From NCBI RefSeq assembly GCF_000789235.1, contig NZ_KN525716.1, positions 1 through 64,000 of the forward strand: a stretch of 64,000 nucleotides of DNA, written 5' to 3'. The stretch comes from Wocania ichthyoenteri Th78. GTDB taxonomy: Bacteria; Bacteroidota; Bacteroidia; Flavobacteriales; Flavobacteriaceae. The position numbers and the translations under genes are program-made. The notes beneath the pieces are model-generated. The model did no database searches and had not been told where the DNA came from. It saw only the letters and a list, made by a program, of their open reading frames with translations. Of the stretch, positions 33,975 to 43,547 are shown in pieces. The stretch's first letter is position 1; every line of letters begins with the position of its first letter.

Positions 33975-35108
33975 TTAAAGCATTCCTTTAGTTGATGGTA
34001 AAATCATTTTCTCTATATCGCGCTTTACAGCCATTTTTATTGCTTTAGCAAAGACCTTAAAAATAGCTTCAATTTTATGGTGTTCGTTTGTGCCTTCTGC
34101 TTTTATATTCAAATTACATTTTGCACCATCGGTAAACGATTTGAAGAAATGATAAAACATTTCGGTTGGCATTTTTCCAATCATTTCGCGTTTAAAATTG
34201 GCTTCCCAAACCAGCCAGTTTCTTCCTCCAAAATCTATAGCTGCTTGTGCATAACAATCGTCCATTGGCAAACAAAATCCATAGCGCTCAATGCCTAGTT
34301 TATTACCTAGTGTTTTATTGAACAATTCTCCCAATGCAATTGCTGTATCTTCAATAGTGTGGTGCTCATCGACTTCTAAATCGCCATCAACTTTTATGTT
34401 TAAATCTAATTGTCCGTGACGAGCAATTTGGTCTAACATATGATCGAAAAAGGCAAGCCCTGTATTAATTTTACTTTTCCCAGTGCCATCAAGATTTAGT
34501 TGAATGGCTATTTTAGTTTCGTTTGTATTTCTTATAATACTACCAGAACGCTCATTAGCTTTTAGAAACGTATAAATCTTTTCCCAATCGTTACTTTCTA
34601 AGGCAATATAACTATCTAACTCTTCACGTTTAACAGTAATTTCATTAGTCCCCAAATTGGTTTCATCGTTTATAAAAATGCCTTTCGCACCTAAGTTTTT
34701 TGCTAATTCTACATCGGTTAATCTGTCACCAATAACAAATGAATTTTCTAAATCGTATGCATCAGAAAAAAACTTGGTAAGCAGTCCTGTATTTGGTTTG
34801 CGGGTTGGTGCATTATCTTTAGCATAGGTTTCATCAATGTAAACCTCTTTAAATTCTATACCTTCACCTTTAAATGTTTCGATTACAAAATTGTGAATTG
34901 GCCAAAATTTCTCTGAAGGATTATCTGGCGTACCTAAGCCATCTTGATTGGTAACCATAATGATTTCGTAATCTAATTCTTTGCAGATTCGTCCTAAATA
35001 TTGAAACACTTTGGGGTAGAATATTAGTTTTTCAAAAGCGTCTACCTGCTCGTCTGCGGGCTCTTTTATTAATGTACCATCTCTATCTATAAATAATACT
35101 TTTTTCAT
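33975..35108 (-). CDS. hisB: Bifunctional histidinol-phosphatase / IGP dehydratase
   Basis: This 377-residue fused protein has a HAD phosphatase first ([37 protein letters not shown]) and the dehydratase after about 185 ([45 protein letters not shown]), with the metal-binding His pairs. It covers steps 6 and 8 of the pathway. It overlaps hisC by four bases. Confidence 0.96.
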   Translation of the reverse strand: MKKVLFIDRDGTLIKEPADEQVDAFEKLIFYPKVFQYLGRICKELDYEIIMVTNQDGLGTPDNPSEKFWPIHNFVIETFKGEGIEFKEVYIDETYAKDNAPTRKPNTGLLTKFFSDAYDLENSFVIGDRLTDVELAKNLGAKGIFINDETNLGTNEITVKREELDSYIALESNDWEKIYTFLKANERSGSIIRNTNETKIAIQLNLDGTGKSKINTGLAFFDHMLDQIARHGQLDLNIKVDGDLEVDEHHTIEDTAIALGELFNKTLGNKLGIERYGFCLPMDDCYAQAAIDFGGRNWLVWEANFKREMIGKMPTEMFYHFFKSFTDGAKCNLNIKAEGTNEHHKIEAIFKVFAKAIKMAVKRDIEKMILPSTKGML

Positions 35109-36142
35109 TTAAATGATTTTAAAGTGCTTATTAATTTTTCGTTCTCACTTTTTATTCCCACTGTGAATCTTAAACAATTTTCGCAACCTTTTTGGCTCGT
35201 TCTGTTTCTAATTACAATACCTTTTTCTATAAGTTGATTGTATCGCTTTGTAGCGTCATCAACTTTTACCAGAACAAAATTAGCATCTGAAGGATAAATT
35301 TTTGAAACAAAATTGATAGTTTTCAATTCTGAAACTAACATTTCTCTTTCATTAAGAATATTTTCAATTTGATTTTTGGCTAAATTTTTTACTGATAATT
35401 GCTCAATAGCTTTTTGTTGTGTTAACTCATTAACATTATAAGGTGGTTTAATACTATTTAATATTGAAATTATTTCTGCTGAAGCATAGCAAACACCTAA
35501 TCGTATTCCTGCCATTCCATAAGCTTTTGATAAGGTTTGCGTTACTATTAAATTAGGAAACTCATTCAGTTTACCCGTCCAACTTTCTTCTTTTGAAAAA
35601 TCGATATAAGCTTCATCAATAATTACAATTCCATTAAACCTAGAGATAATCTTTTCAATTTTATCTGCATTAAAACTATTTCCTGTGGGATTATTAGGCG
35701 AGCAAATAAAAAGCAATTTTGTATTTTTATCTTGAATATTTAAAATCACATCAACTTTTGGTTGAAAGCTGTCATCTAATTGAACCTCTTTAATTTGTAT
35801 CGCATTAATATTAGCCAATACACTATACATGCCATAAGTTGGAGGTAGTGTGATGATGTTATCCTGATTGGGCTCGCAAAATGCTCTAAAAATAAGATCT
35901 AAAACTTCGTCGCTTCCATTTCCTAAAAGTATATTTTGAGCAGGGACACCTTTAATTTCTGATAAAATAGATTTCAATTCTCTTTGTTGCGGATCAGGAT
36001 ACCGATTTACGCCATTTTCAAACGGATTCTCGTTCGCATCTAAAAACACCATTTCGCTACTATTTCCTTGAAATTCATCTCTCGCCGATGAATATGGTTT
36101 TAGTGCCTTTATTGTTGGTCTTATTAAGTTTTGAATATTCAT
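35105..36142 (-). CDS. hisC: Histidinol-phosphate aminotransferase
   Basis: This 345-residue fold-type I PLP enzyme shows [38 protein letters not shown] and the PLP-lysine block [14 protein letters not shown]. It catalyses step 7. It overlaps hisD and hisB by four bases each. Confidence 0.96.
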   Translation of the reverse strand: MNIQNLIRPTIKALKPYSSARDEFQGNSSEMVFLDANENPFENGVNRYPDPQQRELKSILSEIKGVPAQNILLGNGSDEVLDLIFRAFCEPNQDNIITLPPTYGMYSVLANINAIQIKEVQLDDSFQPKVDVILNIQDKNTKLLFICSPNNPTGNSFNADKIEKIISRFNGIVIIDEAYIDFSKEESWTGKLNEFPNLIVTQTLSKAYGMAGIRLGVCYASAEIISILNSIKPPYNVNELTQQKAIEQLSVKNLAKNQIENILNEREMLVSELKTINFVSKIYPSDANFVLVKVDDATKRYNQLIEKGIVIRNRTSQKGCENCLRFTVGIKSENEKLISTLKSFK

Positions 36143-37425
36143 TTTTTCAAATCTTTTAATCTAATTGAAACTGCATTTTTATGTGCTTGTAAACCTTCGG
36201 CTTCTGCCATTAACTCTATAGTCTCTCCAATGTTAAGCAAACCTTCTTTTGATATTTTTTGAAACGTCATACTTTTTAGAAAGCTATCTAAATTCACACC
36301 GGAATAGGCTTTACTAAACCCAGTTGTTGGAAGTGTATGATTTGTTCCAGAAGCATAATCACCAGCACTTTCTGGTGTATAATTACCAATAAAAACAGAG
36401 CCTGCATTCATAATATGATTTACATAAAAATCTTCGTTTTTAGCGCAGATAATAAAATGTTCTGGACCATATTCATTAATTAACTGAAGTGCTAAATCGT
36501 TATTTTCAACATAAATTAATTTAGAATTCTCAATCGCTTTTTCAGCAATAGCCTTACGCGGAAGCATGTTTAATTGTTTTTCAATTTCTTCTGAAACCAA
36601 ATTAATTAATTCCTTAGAAGTTGAAACCAAAATCACTTGACTATCTATTCCATGTTCAGCTTGACTCAATAAATCTGATGCAATATACGATGCATTTGCA
36701 GTTTCGTCTGCAACTACCAACAATTCGCTTGGTCCAGCCGGCATATCGATTGCTACACCATGCTTTGTTGCTAGCTGTTTTGCAACCGTTACAAATTGAT
36801 TTCCTGGTCCAAAAATTTTATATACTTGTGGTATGGTTTCGGTTCCAAATGTTAATCCAGCAATAGCTTGAATTCCTCCAATTTTAAAAATTTGCGTTAC
36901 ACCACAAAGTTTTGCAGCATATAGTATTTCTTGAGCTAACTCTCCTTTTTTATTAGGCGGTGAACATAAAATAATTTCTTTGCAACCGGCTATTTGTGCT
37001 GGAACACATAACATTAAAACTGTTGAGAACAAAGGAGCTGTTCCTCCAGGTATATATACACCTACTTTTTCAATAGGTCGTTTTTCTTGCCAACATAAAA
37101 CACCATTTGTGGTTTCAACTTCTATTTTTGATGTTTTTTGAGCAGCATGAAATACCTCAATATTTTGTTTTGCTTTTTTTATTGCGTTTTGAAGATTTGC
37201 TGGCACTTTTTTTATAGCCTCATCAATCTCCTCAACACTAACAATATTTGATTCTAAATTTACACTATCAAATTTTTGCGTATACTTTTTAATGGCTTTA
37301 TCGCCATTTTGGTTTATATCATCAAAAATTTGATTAACAGTAGCTTCAATATCATTTACGGTTTGAGTTGGTCGTTTTAAAATTTCTGACCATTCACTTT
37401 TATTAGGGTTGTTAATGATTTTCAT
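36139..37425 (-). CDS. hisD: Histidinol dehydrogenase
   Basis: This 428-residue zinc enzyme has PGGTAPLFSTVLMLCVPAQI, FGPGNQFVTVAKQLA, DMPAGPSELLVVADETANA, DLLSQAEHGIDSQVILV (zinc ligands Gln and His) and YGPEHFIICAK. It performs the last two oxidations of the pathway. Confidence 0.96.
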   Translation of the reverse strand: MKIINNPNKSEWSEILKRPTQTVNDIEATVNQIFDDINQNGDKAIKKYTQKFDSVNLESNIVSVEEIDEAIKKVPANLQNAIKKAKQNIEVFHAAQKTSKIEVETTNGVLCWQEKRPIEKVGVYIPGGTAPLFSTVLMLCVPAQIAGCKEIILCSPPNKKGELAQEILYAAKLCGVTQIFKIGGIQAIAGLTFGTETIPQVYKIFGPGNQFVTVAKQLATKHGVAIDMPAGPSELLVVADETANASYIASDLLSQAEHGIDSQVILVSTSKELINLVSEEIEKQLNMLPRKAIAEKAIENSKLIYVENNDLALQLINEYGPEHFIICAKNEDFYVNHIMNAGSVFIGNYTPESAGDYASGTNHTLPTTGFSKAYSGVNLDSFLKSMTFQKISKEGLLNIGETIELMAEAEGLQAHKNAVSIRLKDLKK

Positions 37426-37448
37426 TTTTATTTAACTTTGAGTTAAAA

Positions 37449-37492
37449 TCATGGGATTCCTGCCTTTACTTCGACAAGCTCAGTCTGACACA
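37449..37492. repeat. Dispersed intergenic repeat unit (hisG-hisD gap)
   Basis: TTCCTGCC...TTCGACAAGCTCAGTCTGACA is a typical flavobacterial dispersed unit of the form TTCGAC-x-aGCTCAg-x-TGACA. It sits in the 87-base hisG-hisD gap. Confidence 0.45.
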
Positions 37493-37512
37493 CAAGAATA
37501 ACAAATTTAGGA

Positions 37513-38370
37513 TTAAAGCACCATTTTTTCAATTGGACAAACCAAAATACCTTGTGCTCCGTTTGATTTCAGTTCCTCAATAACATCCCAAAATTCATTT
37601 TTGCTTATAACCGAATGTACCGAACTCCACCCCTCCTCAGCCAATGGTACAACCGTTGGACTTTTCATTCCTGGTAAAACATCAATAATTTTTTCTAATT
37701 TATGGTTCGGAGCATTTAATAAAATATACTTTGATTGTCTGCCTTTTAATACCGATTGAATTCTAAATTGAATTTTATCTAAAATTGCTTGTTTTCCTTC
37801 ACTTAAAATCGGTGAAACAGCAAGTACAGCTTCCGATTTTAAAATGACTTCAACTTCTTTTAAATTATTTTTAAAAAGGGTGCTTCCGCTTGAAACTATG
37901 TCAACAATAGCATCTGCTAGCCCAATATTTGGAGCAATTTCAACAGATCCGTTAATAATGTGAAGATTTGCATTTACACCACTTTTATCCAAATACATTT
38001 GTACTGTATTTGGGTATGATGTTGCAATGCGTTTGCCTTCTAAATCTTTAATACTATTATAATTTGAAGATTTTGGTACAGCTATACAAACTCTACAAGT
38101 AGAAAACCCTAATTTCTCAGCAACTTTTATATCGTTACCTTTTTCAATTAGAACATTTTCGCCAATAATAGCAACATCTACAACGCCATCTTTAAGATAT
38201 TGAGGTATATCACCATTTCTTAAATAAAATACTTCTACAGGAAAACCTTTTGCAGATGCTTTTAATTGATCTTTTCCGTTATCAATATAAATTCCTATAT
38301 CTTTTAATAATCTCATCGAGTCTTCGTTTAAACGACCCGATTTCTGTACTGCAATTCTTAATTTGCTCAT
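37513..38370 (-). CDS. hisG: ATP phosphoribosyltransferase, long form
   Basis: The 285 residues include the C-terminal regulatory domain of the long form (RQSKYILLNAPNHKLEKIID onward, ending GILVCPIEKMVL). The catalytic part has LRIAVQKSGRLNEDSM, DVAIIGENVLIEKG, RIATSYPNTVQMYL and ADAIVDIVSSGSTL. It catalyses the first, feedback-inhibited step. It is the first gene of the operon, behind the leader-peptide attenuator. Confidence 0.96.
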   Translation of the reverse strand: MSKLRIAVQKSGRLNEDSMRLLKDIGIYIDNGKDQLKASAKGFPVEVFYLRNGDIPQYLKDGVVDVAIIGENVLIEKGNDIKVAEKLGFSTCRVCIAVPKSSNYNSIKDLEGKRIATSYPNTVQMYLDKSGVNANLHIINGSVEIAPNIGLADAIVDIVSSGSTLFKNNLKEVEVILKSEAVLAVSPILSEGKQAILDKIQFRIQSVLKGRQSKYILLNAPNHKLEKIIDVLPGMKSPTVVPLAEEGWSSVHSVISKNEFWDVIEELKSNGAQGILVCPIEKMVL

Positions 38371-38409
38371 TTATTTGTTTTTATGAGTTTGAAACAACCA
38401 AGCTTAATT

Positions 38410-38446
38410 AAAATTAAAAACCCGCTTGATTGTCTCAAACGGGTTT
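38410..38446 (-). terminator. Attenuator terminator of the his operon
   Basis: On the minus strand, AAACCCG (38446-38440) and CGGGTTT (38424-38418) pair and are followed by TTTAATTTT. The left arm region CGTTTGAGA (38441-38433) can pair instead with TCTCAAGCG (38491-38483) in the end of the leader-peptide gene, which would prevent the terminator. The hairpin lies between the leader peptide and hisG. Confidence 0.85.
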
Positions 38447-38476
38447 AAAAATATTTTGATTTTATTCAATACATTT

Positions 38477-38530
38477 TCAGTTCGCTTGAGAGCAAATATG
38501 AAAATGATGATGTAATTGAATAAAAGCCAT
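38477..38530 (-). CDS. hisL: his operon leader peptide (17 aa)
   Basis: The frame reads MAFIQLHHHFHICSQAN and then TGA. Four of five consecutive codons (7-11) are CAT histidine codons. The antiterminator strand TCTCAAGCG is codons 14-16: free when the ribosome stalls at the His codons and covered when it reaches the stop codon. This matches classical ribosome-mediated attenuation. It is 107 bases upstream of hisG. Confidence 0.9.
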   Translation of the reverse strand: MAFIQLHHHFHICSQAN

Positions 38531-38689
38531 GTCTTTGTTTTACTTATGCAAATATCTGTAATAAAGTTTTATAATTCCAAATATTCAAAACAAATTTTGT
38601 AATTATTAAATATTTTGTAATTATAAACATAAATCATTATTTAATATTCAAAATACAATGACGTATTTTAAATTGTTTGATTAATTGCC
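38531..38689. other. Non-coding region upstream of the his leader
   Basis: This AT-rich stretch between the his leader peptide and the prohibitin-like gene has no ORF. It must hold the his promoter, but no exact TAnnTTTG element on the minus strand was found. Confidence 0.4.
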
Positions 38690-39502
38690 TTATTGGTTTC
38701 CTAAAATTATAGGTAAGCCACTATCTCCAGAACCAATAACAATAACTTTGCTATTTGGTGATTCTGCTAATTTCATAGTAGCGTCAATACCTTTGTCTTG
38801 TAAAATTTTATCTGTTAATGAGGCGCTTAAAAGTCTATTTGATTCTGCTTTTCCTTTAGCTTCAATAATTACTTTTTCAGCTTCTTTTCTTGCGCTTTCA
38901 AGTCTGAATTCATATTCCAAAGATTCCTGTTCTTGTCTCAATTTACGTTCAATTGCATCTTTTATTGTTGTAGGAAGCTTAACATTTTCAACAAGTACAC
39001 GTTTAACATTTACAAATTGCCCTTCCAACTCTACTCTAACTTGTTCTAAAATCTCTAGCTCAATAATATCTCTTTTACTAGAGTACAATTGCTCTGGTGT
39101 ATAACGACCTACTACACTTTTAGCGGCTGCATTTATTGCTGGACTCAATAACTCACGTATATAGTCTTCTCCTTTTGTTTGAATTAATCTACCCAAGTTT
39201 TTAAACTCTGGTTCAAACCAAATAGTTCCGCTTACTGTAATATCTAAACCATTTACAGAAAGCACATTCATGTTATCTGAAATAGATTGTTGACGCACTT
39301 TTTGAACAATCATACGGTTCCAAGGTGCTACAATATGAAATCCTTCCCCATAAGTTTTTTCTGTGTTAATACCATCTCCTAAAGGTTCAAATAAAACACC
39401 TCCTTCTCCAGGTCCAATAGTTACTAGGGATTTTGATAATAATATTACGACTACTATCGCTACAATTATAAAGGGTAATGCAATTTTTGGTAATTTTTCC
39501 AT
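38690..39502 (-). CDS. Prohibitin/SPFH-domain membrane protein (270 aa)
   Basis: An N-terminal membrane segment (IALPFIIVAIVVVILLS) is followed by the band-7 domain (VTIGPGEGGVLFEPLGDGIN, EGFHIVAPWNRMIVQKVR) and a long helical region rich in Glu, Arg and Ala (about 180-245). It is closest in look to bacterial prohibitins. Such proteins form membrane microdomain scaffolds and often act with membrane proteases. Confidence 0.88.
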   Translation of the reverse strand: MEKLPKIALPFIIVAIVVVILLSKSLVTIGPGEGGVLFEPLGDGINTEKTYGEGFHIVAPWNRMIVQKVRQQSISDNMNVLSVNGLDITVSGTIWFEPEFKNLGRLIQTKGEDYIRELLSPAINAAAKSVVGRYTPEQLYSSKRDIIELEILEQVRVELEGQFVNVKRVLVENVKLPTTIKDAIERKLRQEQESLEYEFRLESARKEAEKVIIEAKGKAESNRLLSASLTDKILQDKGIDATMKLAESPNSKVIVIGSGDSGLPIILGNQ

Positions 39503-39513
39503 TTCTATTTTTT

Positions 39514-41547
39514 TTAAATTAATCCGTTATATTTTCTTAAAAACCACTCGCTTCCTAGACTTATTGCTATAATTATGAGCAAGTATTTCCAATCAATCAA
39601 AGGTATGGTATTTTTATTGCTTTTTTGGATAGTTGCGTAACGATTATTGCTTATTAAATCGTTAATTAAACTATCTGAATCATTAGCAAAATAGCTTGTT
39701 CCTCTACTATTTTTAGCCAACTGTTTTAACTTTACTACATTAGCATTTAAAAATTGCTGTTCAACATTATATTCTAAAATTTGAAAAGTGCCAGATTTTG
39801 AAATATTTTCGTTTGAAGCTTTAACAGTAAAGTTGTATTCTGAAGGCGATAAGCTACTTAAATCGACTTGATAATTATTGTTTTTTAAAATAAGAGGAAA
39901 TGTTTTTTCTTCTTTTGAAGTTTTGTCTATTACAATTATATTAAGTGTTTCTCGTGTATCAAATACATAATTTTTATCGAAAAATTGTGCTTTAATTATC
40001 ACATTAGTGCTGCCATCATAAAACGATTCATATTCTACATTTAATCTATTTCGACGTTTGCTTGAAGCTAAATATTGAACCAGTTTCCCTATAAAATCAT
40101 CAAATGCATGAAATGATTTTGTATTTATAAAACTTTGAGCTCGCCATTGCCATATGTTTTCTCCAAATAAAATGGACTCTCTCCTATTGTTAGTTTCAAA
40201 AGAGGTTAGTAGCGGTTGATTTGTTGATACGTTTCCTAATTTTTTATTAAGAATAGTTTCAAAAGGAATTGAAAGATTAACAGCTCCAAAATTTGATTTT
40301 AGAGGAGGAAACGATTCAAAATCTATATCATCTATAATAAAAGGTGAATAGTTTAGGTTTAATTCGGCTTGATAATCCTCCGTTTGATTTGTTATTTCGT
40401 GAGTAAAATTCTCACTTACGTTATTCACAAAACTTAAGTCAGTTTTTGTACCAATAATTATAAATCGATTTTTGTTTTCTCTATTAATAACCTTAAATAA
40501 TTCTTTAAACTTATTATTTGGTTGATTTATTATAATTAACTGAAAGTCATCTATTTGATTTATTATTTCATTTGAATTTAAAAACACAACAGAACGTTGT
40601 TCGTTACTTTCAATACTTTTTTTAAGTGTACCTAAATCTGGATGCAAAAAATCACTGACAATAGCAATTTTTGTTTTTTGATCAATGACTTCAATTGCAA
40701 AATTTTTAGTATTATTAATAATATTCTTCTCGTTTTTAATAGGAATTATTGTTGCTTTTAAACTACTAATACCAACGCTATTTGCTGGCAAAGTAAAGTT
40801 AATCGTTTTGGAATTATTATTTTTTGTAAAATCAACAGCTTTAGAATAAACCGTTGTATTGCCACGAGTAACTACAAAACGAGAATTAACATCGCTGTTT
40901 CCGCTATAAGTCATTATCACTTCAATAGGAAAACGATTTTTTAAATAGGAATATCTATTAACATTCAGTTGTTGAATTTTTAAATCGGTGTGCGTTACTG
41001 TATCACCCAAAATAATAGGATAAATAGGAGTTTTGTATTTTGAAGCTATAAACTCGTAATCATTTCCAAAAGTTTGATTGCCATCAGAAATTAAAATAGT
41101 AGCTATATTCGTGTTTTTATAGACTTGTGATAACTGACTAAATGCATCAGAGATATTAGTCTGTTTTTCAGAAAATTGAATAGAATCAAACGGTTTTAAT
41201 TGCTCGCCAAAAGTGTATTTTGATATATTAAATTTATTATTTAATTCATTATTTTGTGATAGTTTGTCGATAATACTTAAAGCATTTTTATCTTGTTTTA
41301 AATGTTTTATCGAACTAGAATTATCAATAGCAACAACAAGATTAGGTTTTTCTGTAGTTAATGTTATATGGTTAAATTTTGGATTGATGAGTAATAGAAA
41401 AACTGAAAAAAACGTAAGAAACCGTAAAAACGAAAACAATATGTTAAGCTTGGAAACATTTTGCTTACCTTTTATATACTGAAAAAGCGCTAATGAAAGC
41501 GCTATAATTCCAGCAACAATAATGTATAATATAGTTTCTGTTTGCAT
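39514..41547 (-). CDS. Membrane protein with vWA domain (677 aa)
   Basis: Two N-terminal membrane segments (ILYIIVAGIIALSLALFQYI and LFSFLRFLTFFSVFLLLINP) are followed by a von Willebrand A domain with the metal-site motifs VAIDNSSSIKH (D-x-S-x-S) and ATILISDGNQTFGN. A long beta-rich extracytoplasmic part and a C-terminal membrane helix follow. Proteins of this layout occur in Bacteroidota, often described as BatA-like or uncharacterised. Partner unknown. Confidence 0.7.
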   Translation of the reverse strand: MQTETILYIIVAGIIALSLALFQYIKGKQNVSKLNILFSFLRFLTFFSVFLLLINPKFNHITLTTEKPNLVVAIDNSSSIKHLKQDKNALSIIDKLSQNNELNNKFNISKYTFGEQLKPFDSIQFSEKQTNISDAFSQLSQVYKNTNIATILISDGNQTFGNDYEFIASKYKTPIYPIILGDTVTHTDLKIQQLNVNRYSYLKNRFPIEVIMTYSGNSDVNSRFVVTRGNTTVYSKAVDFTKNNNSKTINFTLPANSVGISSLKATIIPIKNEKNIINNTKNFAIEVIDQKTKIAIVSDFLHPDLGTLKKSIESNEQRSVVFLNSNEIINQIDDFQLIIINQPNNKFKELFKVINRENKNRFIIIGTKTDLSFVNNVSENFTHEITNQTEDYQAELNLNYSPFIIDDIDFESFPPLKSNFGAVNLSIPFETILNKKLGNVSTNQPLLTSFETNNRRESILFGENIWQWRAQSFINTKSFHAFDDFIGKLVQYLASSKRRNRLNVEYESFYDGSTNVIIKAQFFDKNYVFDTRETLNIIVIDKTSKEEKTFPLILKNNNYQVDLSSLSPSEYNFTVKASNENISKSGTFQILEYNVEQQFLNANVVKLKQLAKNSRGTSYFANDSDSLINDLISNNRYATIQKSNKNTIPLIDWKYLLIIIAISLGSEWFLRKYNGLI

Positions 41548-41549
41548 AA

Positions 41550-41582
41550 AAAGACCTTTCGACTGTGCTCAAGGTGGCATTT
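41550..41582. repeat. Dispersed intergenic repeat unit
   Basis: CCTTTCGACTGTGCTCAAGG followed by TGGCAT is the same kind of TTCGAC-x-GCTCAA unit as at 37449-37492. It fills the gap between fabG and the vWA gene. Confidence 0.45.
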
Positions 41583-41592
41583 CAGTAGTAAA

Positions 41593-42339
41593 TTAAGTTA
41601 GCATTCCGCCATCAACATTTAGTGTTTGCCCAGTAACATAAGCACTCATATCGCTTGCTAAAAACACACAAACGTTAGCAATATCATCTGGAGTTCCACC
41701 GCGTTTTAAAGGAATTGCTGCACGCCATCCTTTTACAACATCTTCATCAAGTTTTGCAGTCATTTCGGTTTCAATAAAACCTGGCGCAACTACGTTACTT
41801 CTTATATTTCTTGAGCCTAATTCTAAAGCTACAGATTTTGAAAACCCAATAATTCCTGCTTTGGAAGCTGCATAATTTGTTTGACCAGCATTTCCTTTTA
41901 CACCAACCACAGAGCTCATATTAATTATTGAGCCTTTACGTTGTTTTAACATGGTGCGCTGTACTGCTTTGGTCATATTAAAAACAGACTTCAAGTTAAC
42001 TTCAATAACCTTATCAAAATCTTCTTCAGTAATACGCATTAGCAAATTATCTTTAGTGATGCCAGCGTTGTTTACTAAAATATCAATGCTTCCGAATTCG
42101 GCTGCAACTTCTTCTGCTAATTTTTGAGCGTCATCAAAATTTGCTGCATTACTTTGATATCCTTTAGCTTTAATACCTAAAGCGTTTAATTCGTTTTCAA
42201 GCTCGTTTGCAGCTTCAACAGAAGAACTATATGTAAATGCTACATTTGCTCCGTGTTCTGCAAATACTTTAGCAATACCTTTTCCAATACCTCGGCTTGC
42301 TCCTGTTACAATGGCTGTTTTTCCTTCTAATAATTTCAT
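41593..42339 (-). CDS. fabG: 3-oxoacyl-ACP reductase
   Basis: This 248-residue SDR has the NADP site AIVTGASRGIGKGIAKVFAE, NNAGITKDNLLMR, the catalytic YAASKAGIIGFSK and the end VTGQTLNVDGGM. It reduces 3-oxoacyl-ACP in fatty acid synthesis. Confidence 0.93.
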   Translation of the reverse strand: MKLLEGKTAIVTGASRGIGKGIAKVFAEHGANVAFTYSSSVEAANELENELNALGIKAKGYQSNAANFDDAQKLAEEVAAEFGSIDILVNNAGITKDNLLMRITEEDFDKVIEVNLKSVFNMTKAVQRTMLKQRKGSIINMSSVVGVKGNAGQTNYAASKAGIIGFSKSVALELGSRNIRSNVVAPGFIETEMTAKLDEDVVKGWRAAIPLKRGGTPDDIANVCVFLASDMSAYVTGQTLNVDGGMLT

Positions 42340-42360
42340 TCGATTTATATAAAATAGTTG

Positions 42361-42387
42361 ATTTCCTGCTTTCGCAGGAATGACAGT
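42361..42387. repeat. Dispersed inverted repeat in the fabG leader
   Basis: TTCCTGC-TTTC-GCAGGAA forms a perfect 7-base-arm hairpin, followed by TGACAG. Copies of this unit are known to be scattered in flavobacterial genomes. It lies in the probable 5' leader of fabG. Confidence 0.5.
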
Positions 42388-42432
42388 TTAAATTGAACCT
42401 CAGATGCTGGCATCTAAGAACTCTTGCGAATT

Positions 42433-42461
42433 CAAATATAGTAATTACAAGTTGTATCAAA
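42433..42461 (-). promoter_or_regulatory. Promoter of fabG
   Basis: On the minus strand TTTG (42461-42458) and TATATTTG (42440-42433) are 17 bases apart, a good fit to the Bacteroidota promoter form. The start codon is about 93 bases downstream. Confidence 0.55.
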
Positions 42462-42463
42462 TA

Positions 42464-42494
42464 AAAAAACCTCACAAAATCTTGTGAGGTTTTT
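42464..42494. terminator. Terminator downstream of the HAD lipoprotein gene
   Basis: AAAAACCTCACAA and TTGTGAGGTTTTT flank a four-base loop, a strong hairpin with A and T runs on both sides. It ends the leftward cluster that runs from 47155 to 42542. Confidence 0.85.
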
Positions 42495-42541
42495 AACAGC
42501 AAATGAGTTAGTCACATTCTACATAAAACAAAGTTTATGGC

Positions 42542-43528
42542 TTAATATTTTTTAAAAGGAAAAATAATTTTGAAATTATCTTTCATATTTATACTTACCC
42601 AATTATTTGACTTAGCCTTCTCTTCTAATTCATAATCATGATAAACATATTCTAAACTATCATCATGAATAAGAATCAACTCAAGATTGGTATATGGACT
42701 TGACCCTGAATACGTGAGCATTTCATAATCTCCCATTGTATTACCAAAAGCAAAAATTGGTTGTTTTCCTATTCTATTTCGAATAAGCTCAGCTTTTCCT
42801 GAACCATCTGCCTTTGGGCTTAAGTATTGTTTTTCTCTAATAAATTTTGAAATATTATTAGGTTCAAGTTTATAACTTAATGAAACTGTAGAACCAATGG
42901 TTTTTTTCCTTTCTATGTACAGATAATCTTCTCCATATGCTCTGAGGAATCCTTCTTCAGAACCTGAAACGATATAAACATCAAAGTTATTTTTCTTAAG
43001 ATAATTAATAAGTTCTAACATTGGAGCATAATACATTTTACTATAAGGTACGTTAAATCGTGAATGCAAACTATTAGCAGTAGTGCTAGAAACAGAATCT
43101 AGGTAGGTCTCCTGATTATAACAAAGAAATGCTTGAAGAATAGCTTCATAAACATGTGCGTTTATATATTTAAAGTCCTTATCACAAGCTGCCTTATAAA
43201 GTGCTTTTTTTAGCAAAGAACTATCTTTAGATGCTAGTTTACATAATTGCTCCATAGCCACAATTACTTCCATGTACATTGGTTTTTCACATCCCACTGT
43301 TCCGTCAAAATCAAAAACAGCTATTCTATCTTTTATAGGAACATATGTTGATTTAGAACTATCTATTACAGCTAACAAAAAGTCATTTATACGATCTCTC
43401 TGTGGTGTGTCATTCCATAAGCTTAATTGGTTTGTATTAATCTTTTCTTGAAACGTTCTTTTTTGAGACTGCTTACATGAAAAGATCAATAGTAAAATGC
43501 TAATTTGAGTTAATAACAGACACTTCAT
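42542..43528 (-). CDS. HAD-superfamily phosphatase, lipoprotein (328 aa)
   Basis: A lipoprotein signal (MKCLLLTQISILLLIFSC, Cys18) is followed by a phosphoserine-phosphatase-like HAD domain: IAVFDFDGTVGCEKP (nucleophile Asp in DFDGT), FDVYIVSGSEEGFLRAYGED and FAFGNTMGDYEMLTYSGSSP (in place of GDSxxD). It acts in the periplasm or at the membrane. It is 19 bases downstream of the GMC oxidoreductase gene and ends at the terminator, so it is probably the last member of the peptide-cluster operon. Confidence 0.8.
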   Translation of the reverse strand: MKCLLLTQISILLLIFSCKQSQKRTFQEKINTNQLSLWNDTPQRDRINDFLLAVIDSSKSTYVPIKDRIAVFDFDGTVGCEKPMYMEVIVAMEQLCKLASKDSSLLKKALYKAACDKDFKYINAHVYEAILQAFLCYNQETYLDSVSSTTANSLHSRFNVPYSKMYYAPMLELINYLKKNNFDVYIVSGSEEGFLRAYGEDYLYIERKKTIGSTVSLSYKLEPNNISKFIREKQYLSPKADGSGKAELIRNRIGKQPIFAFGNTMGDYEMLTYSGSSPYTNLELILIHDDSLEYVYHDYELEEKAKSNNWVSINMKDNFKIIFPFKKY

Positions 43529-43547
43529 ATAAATAATAAAAAGCGAT

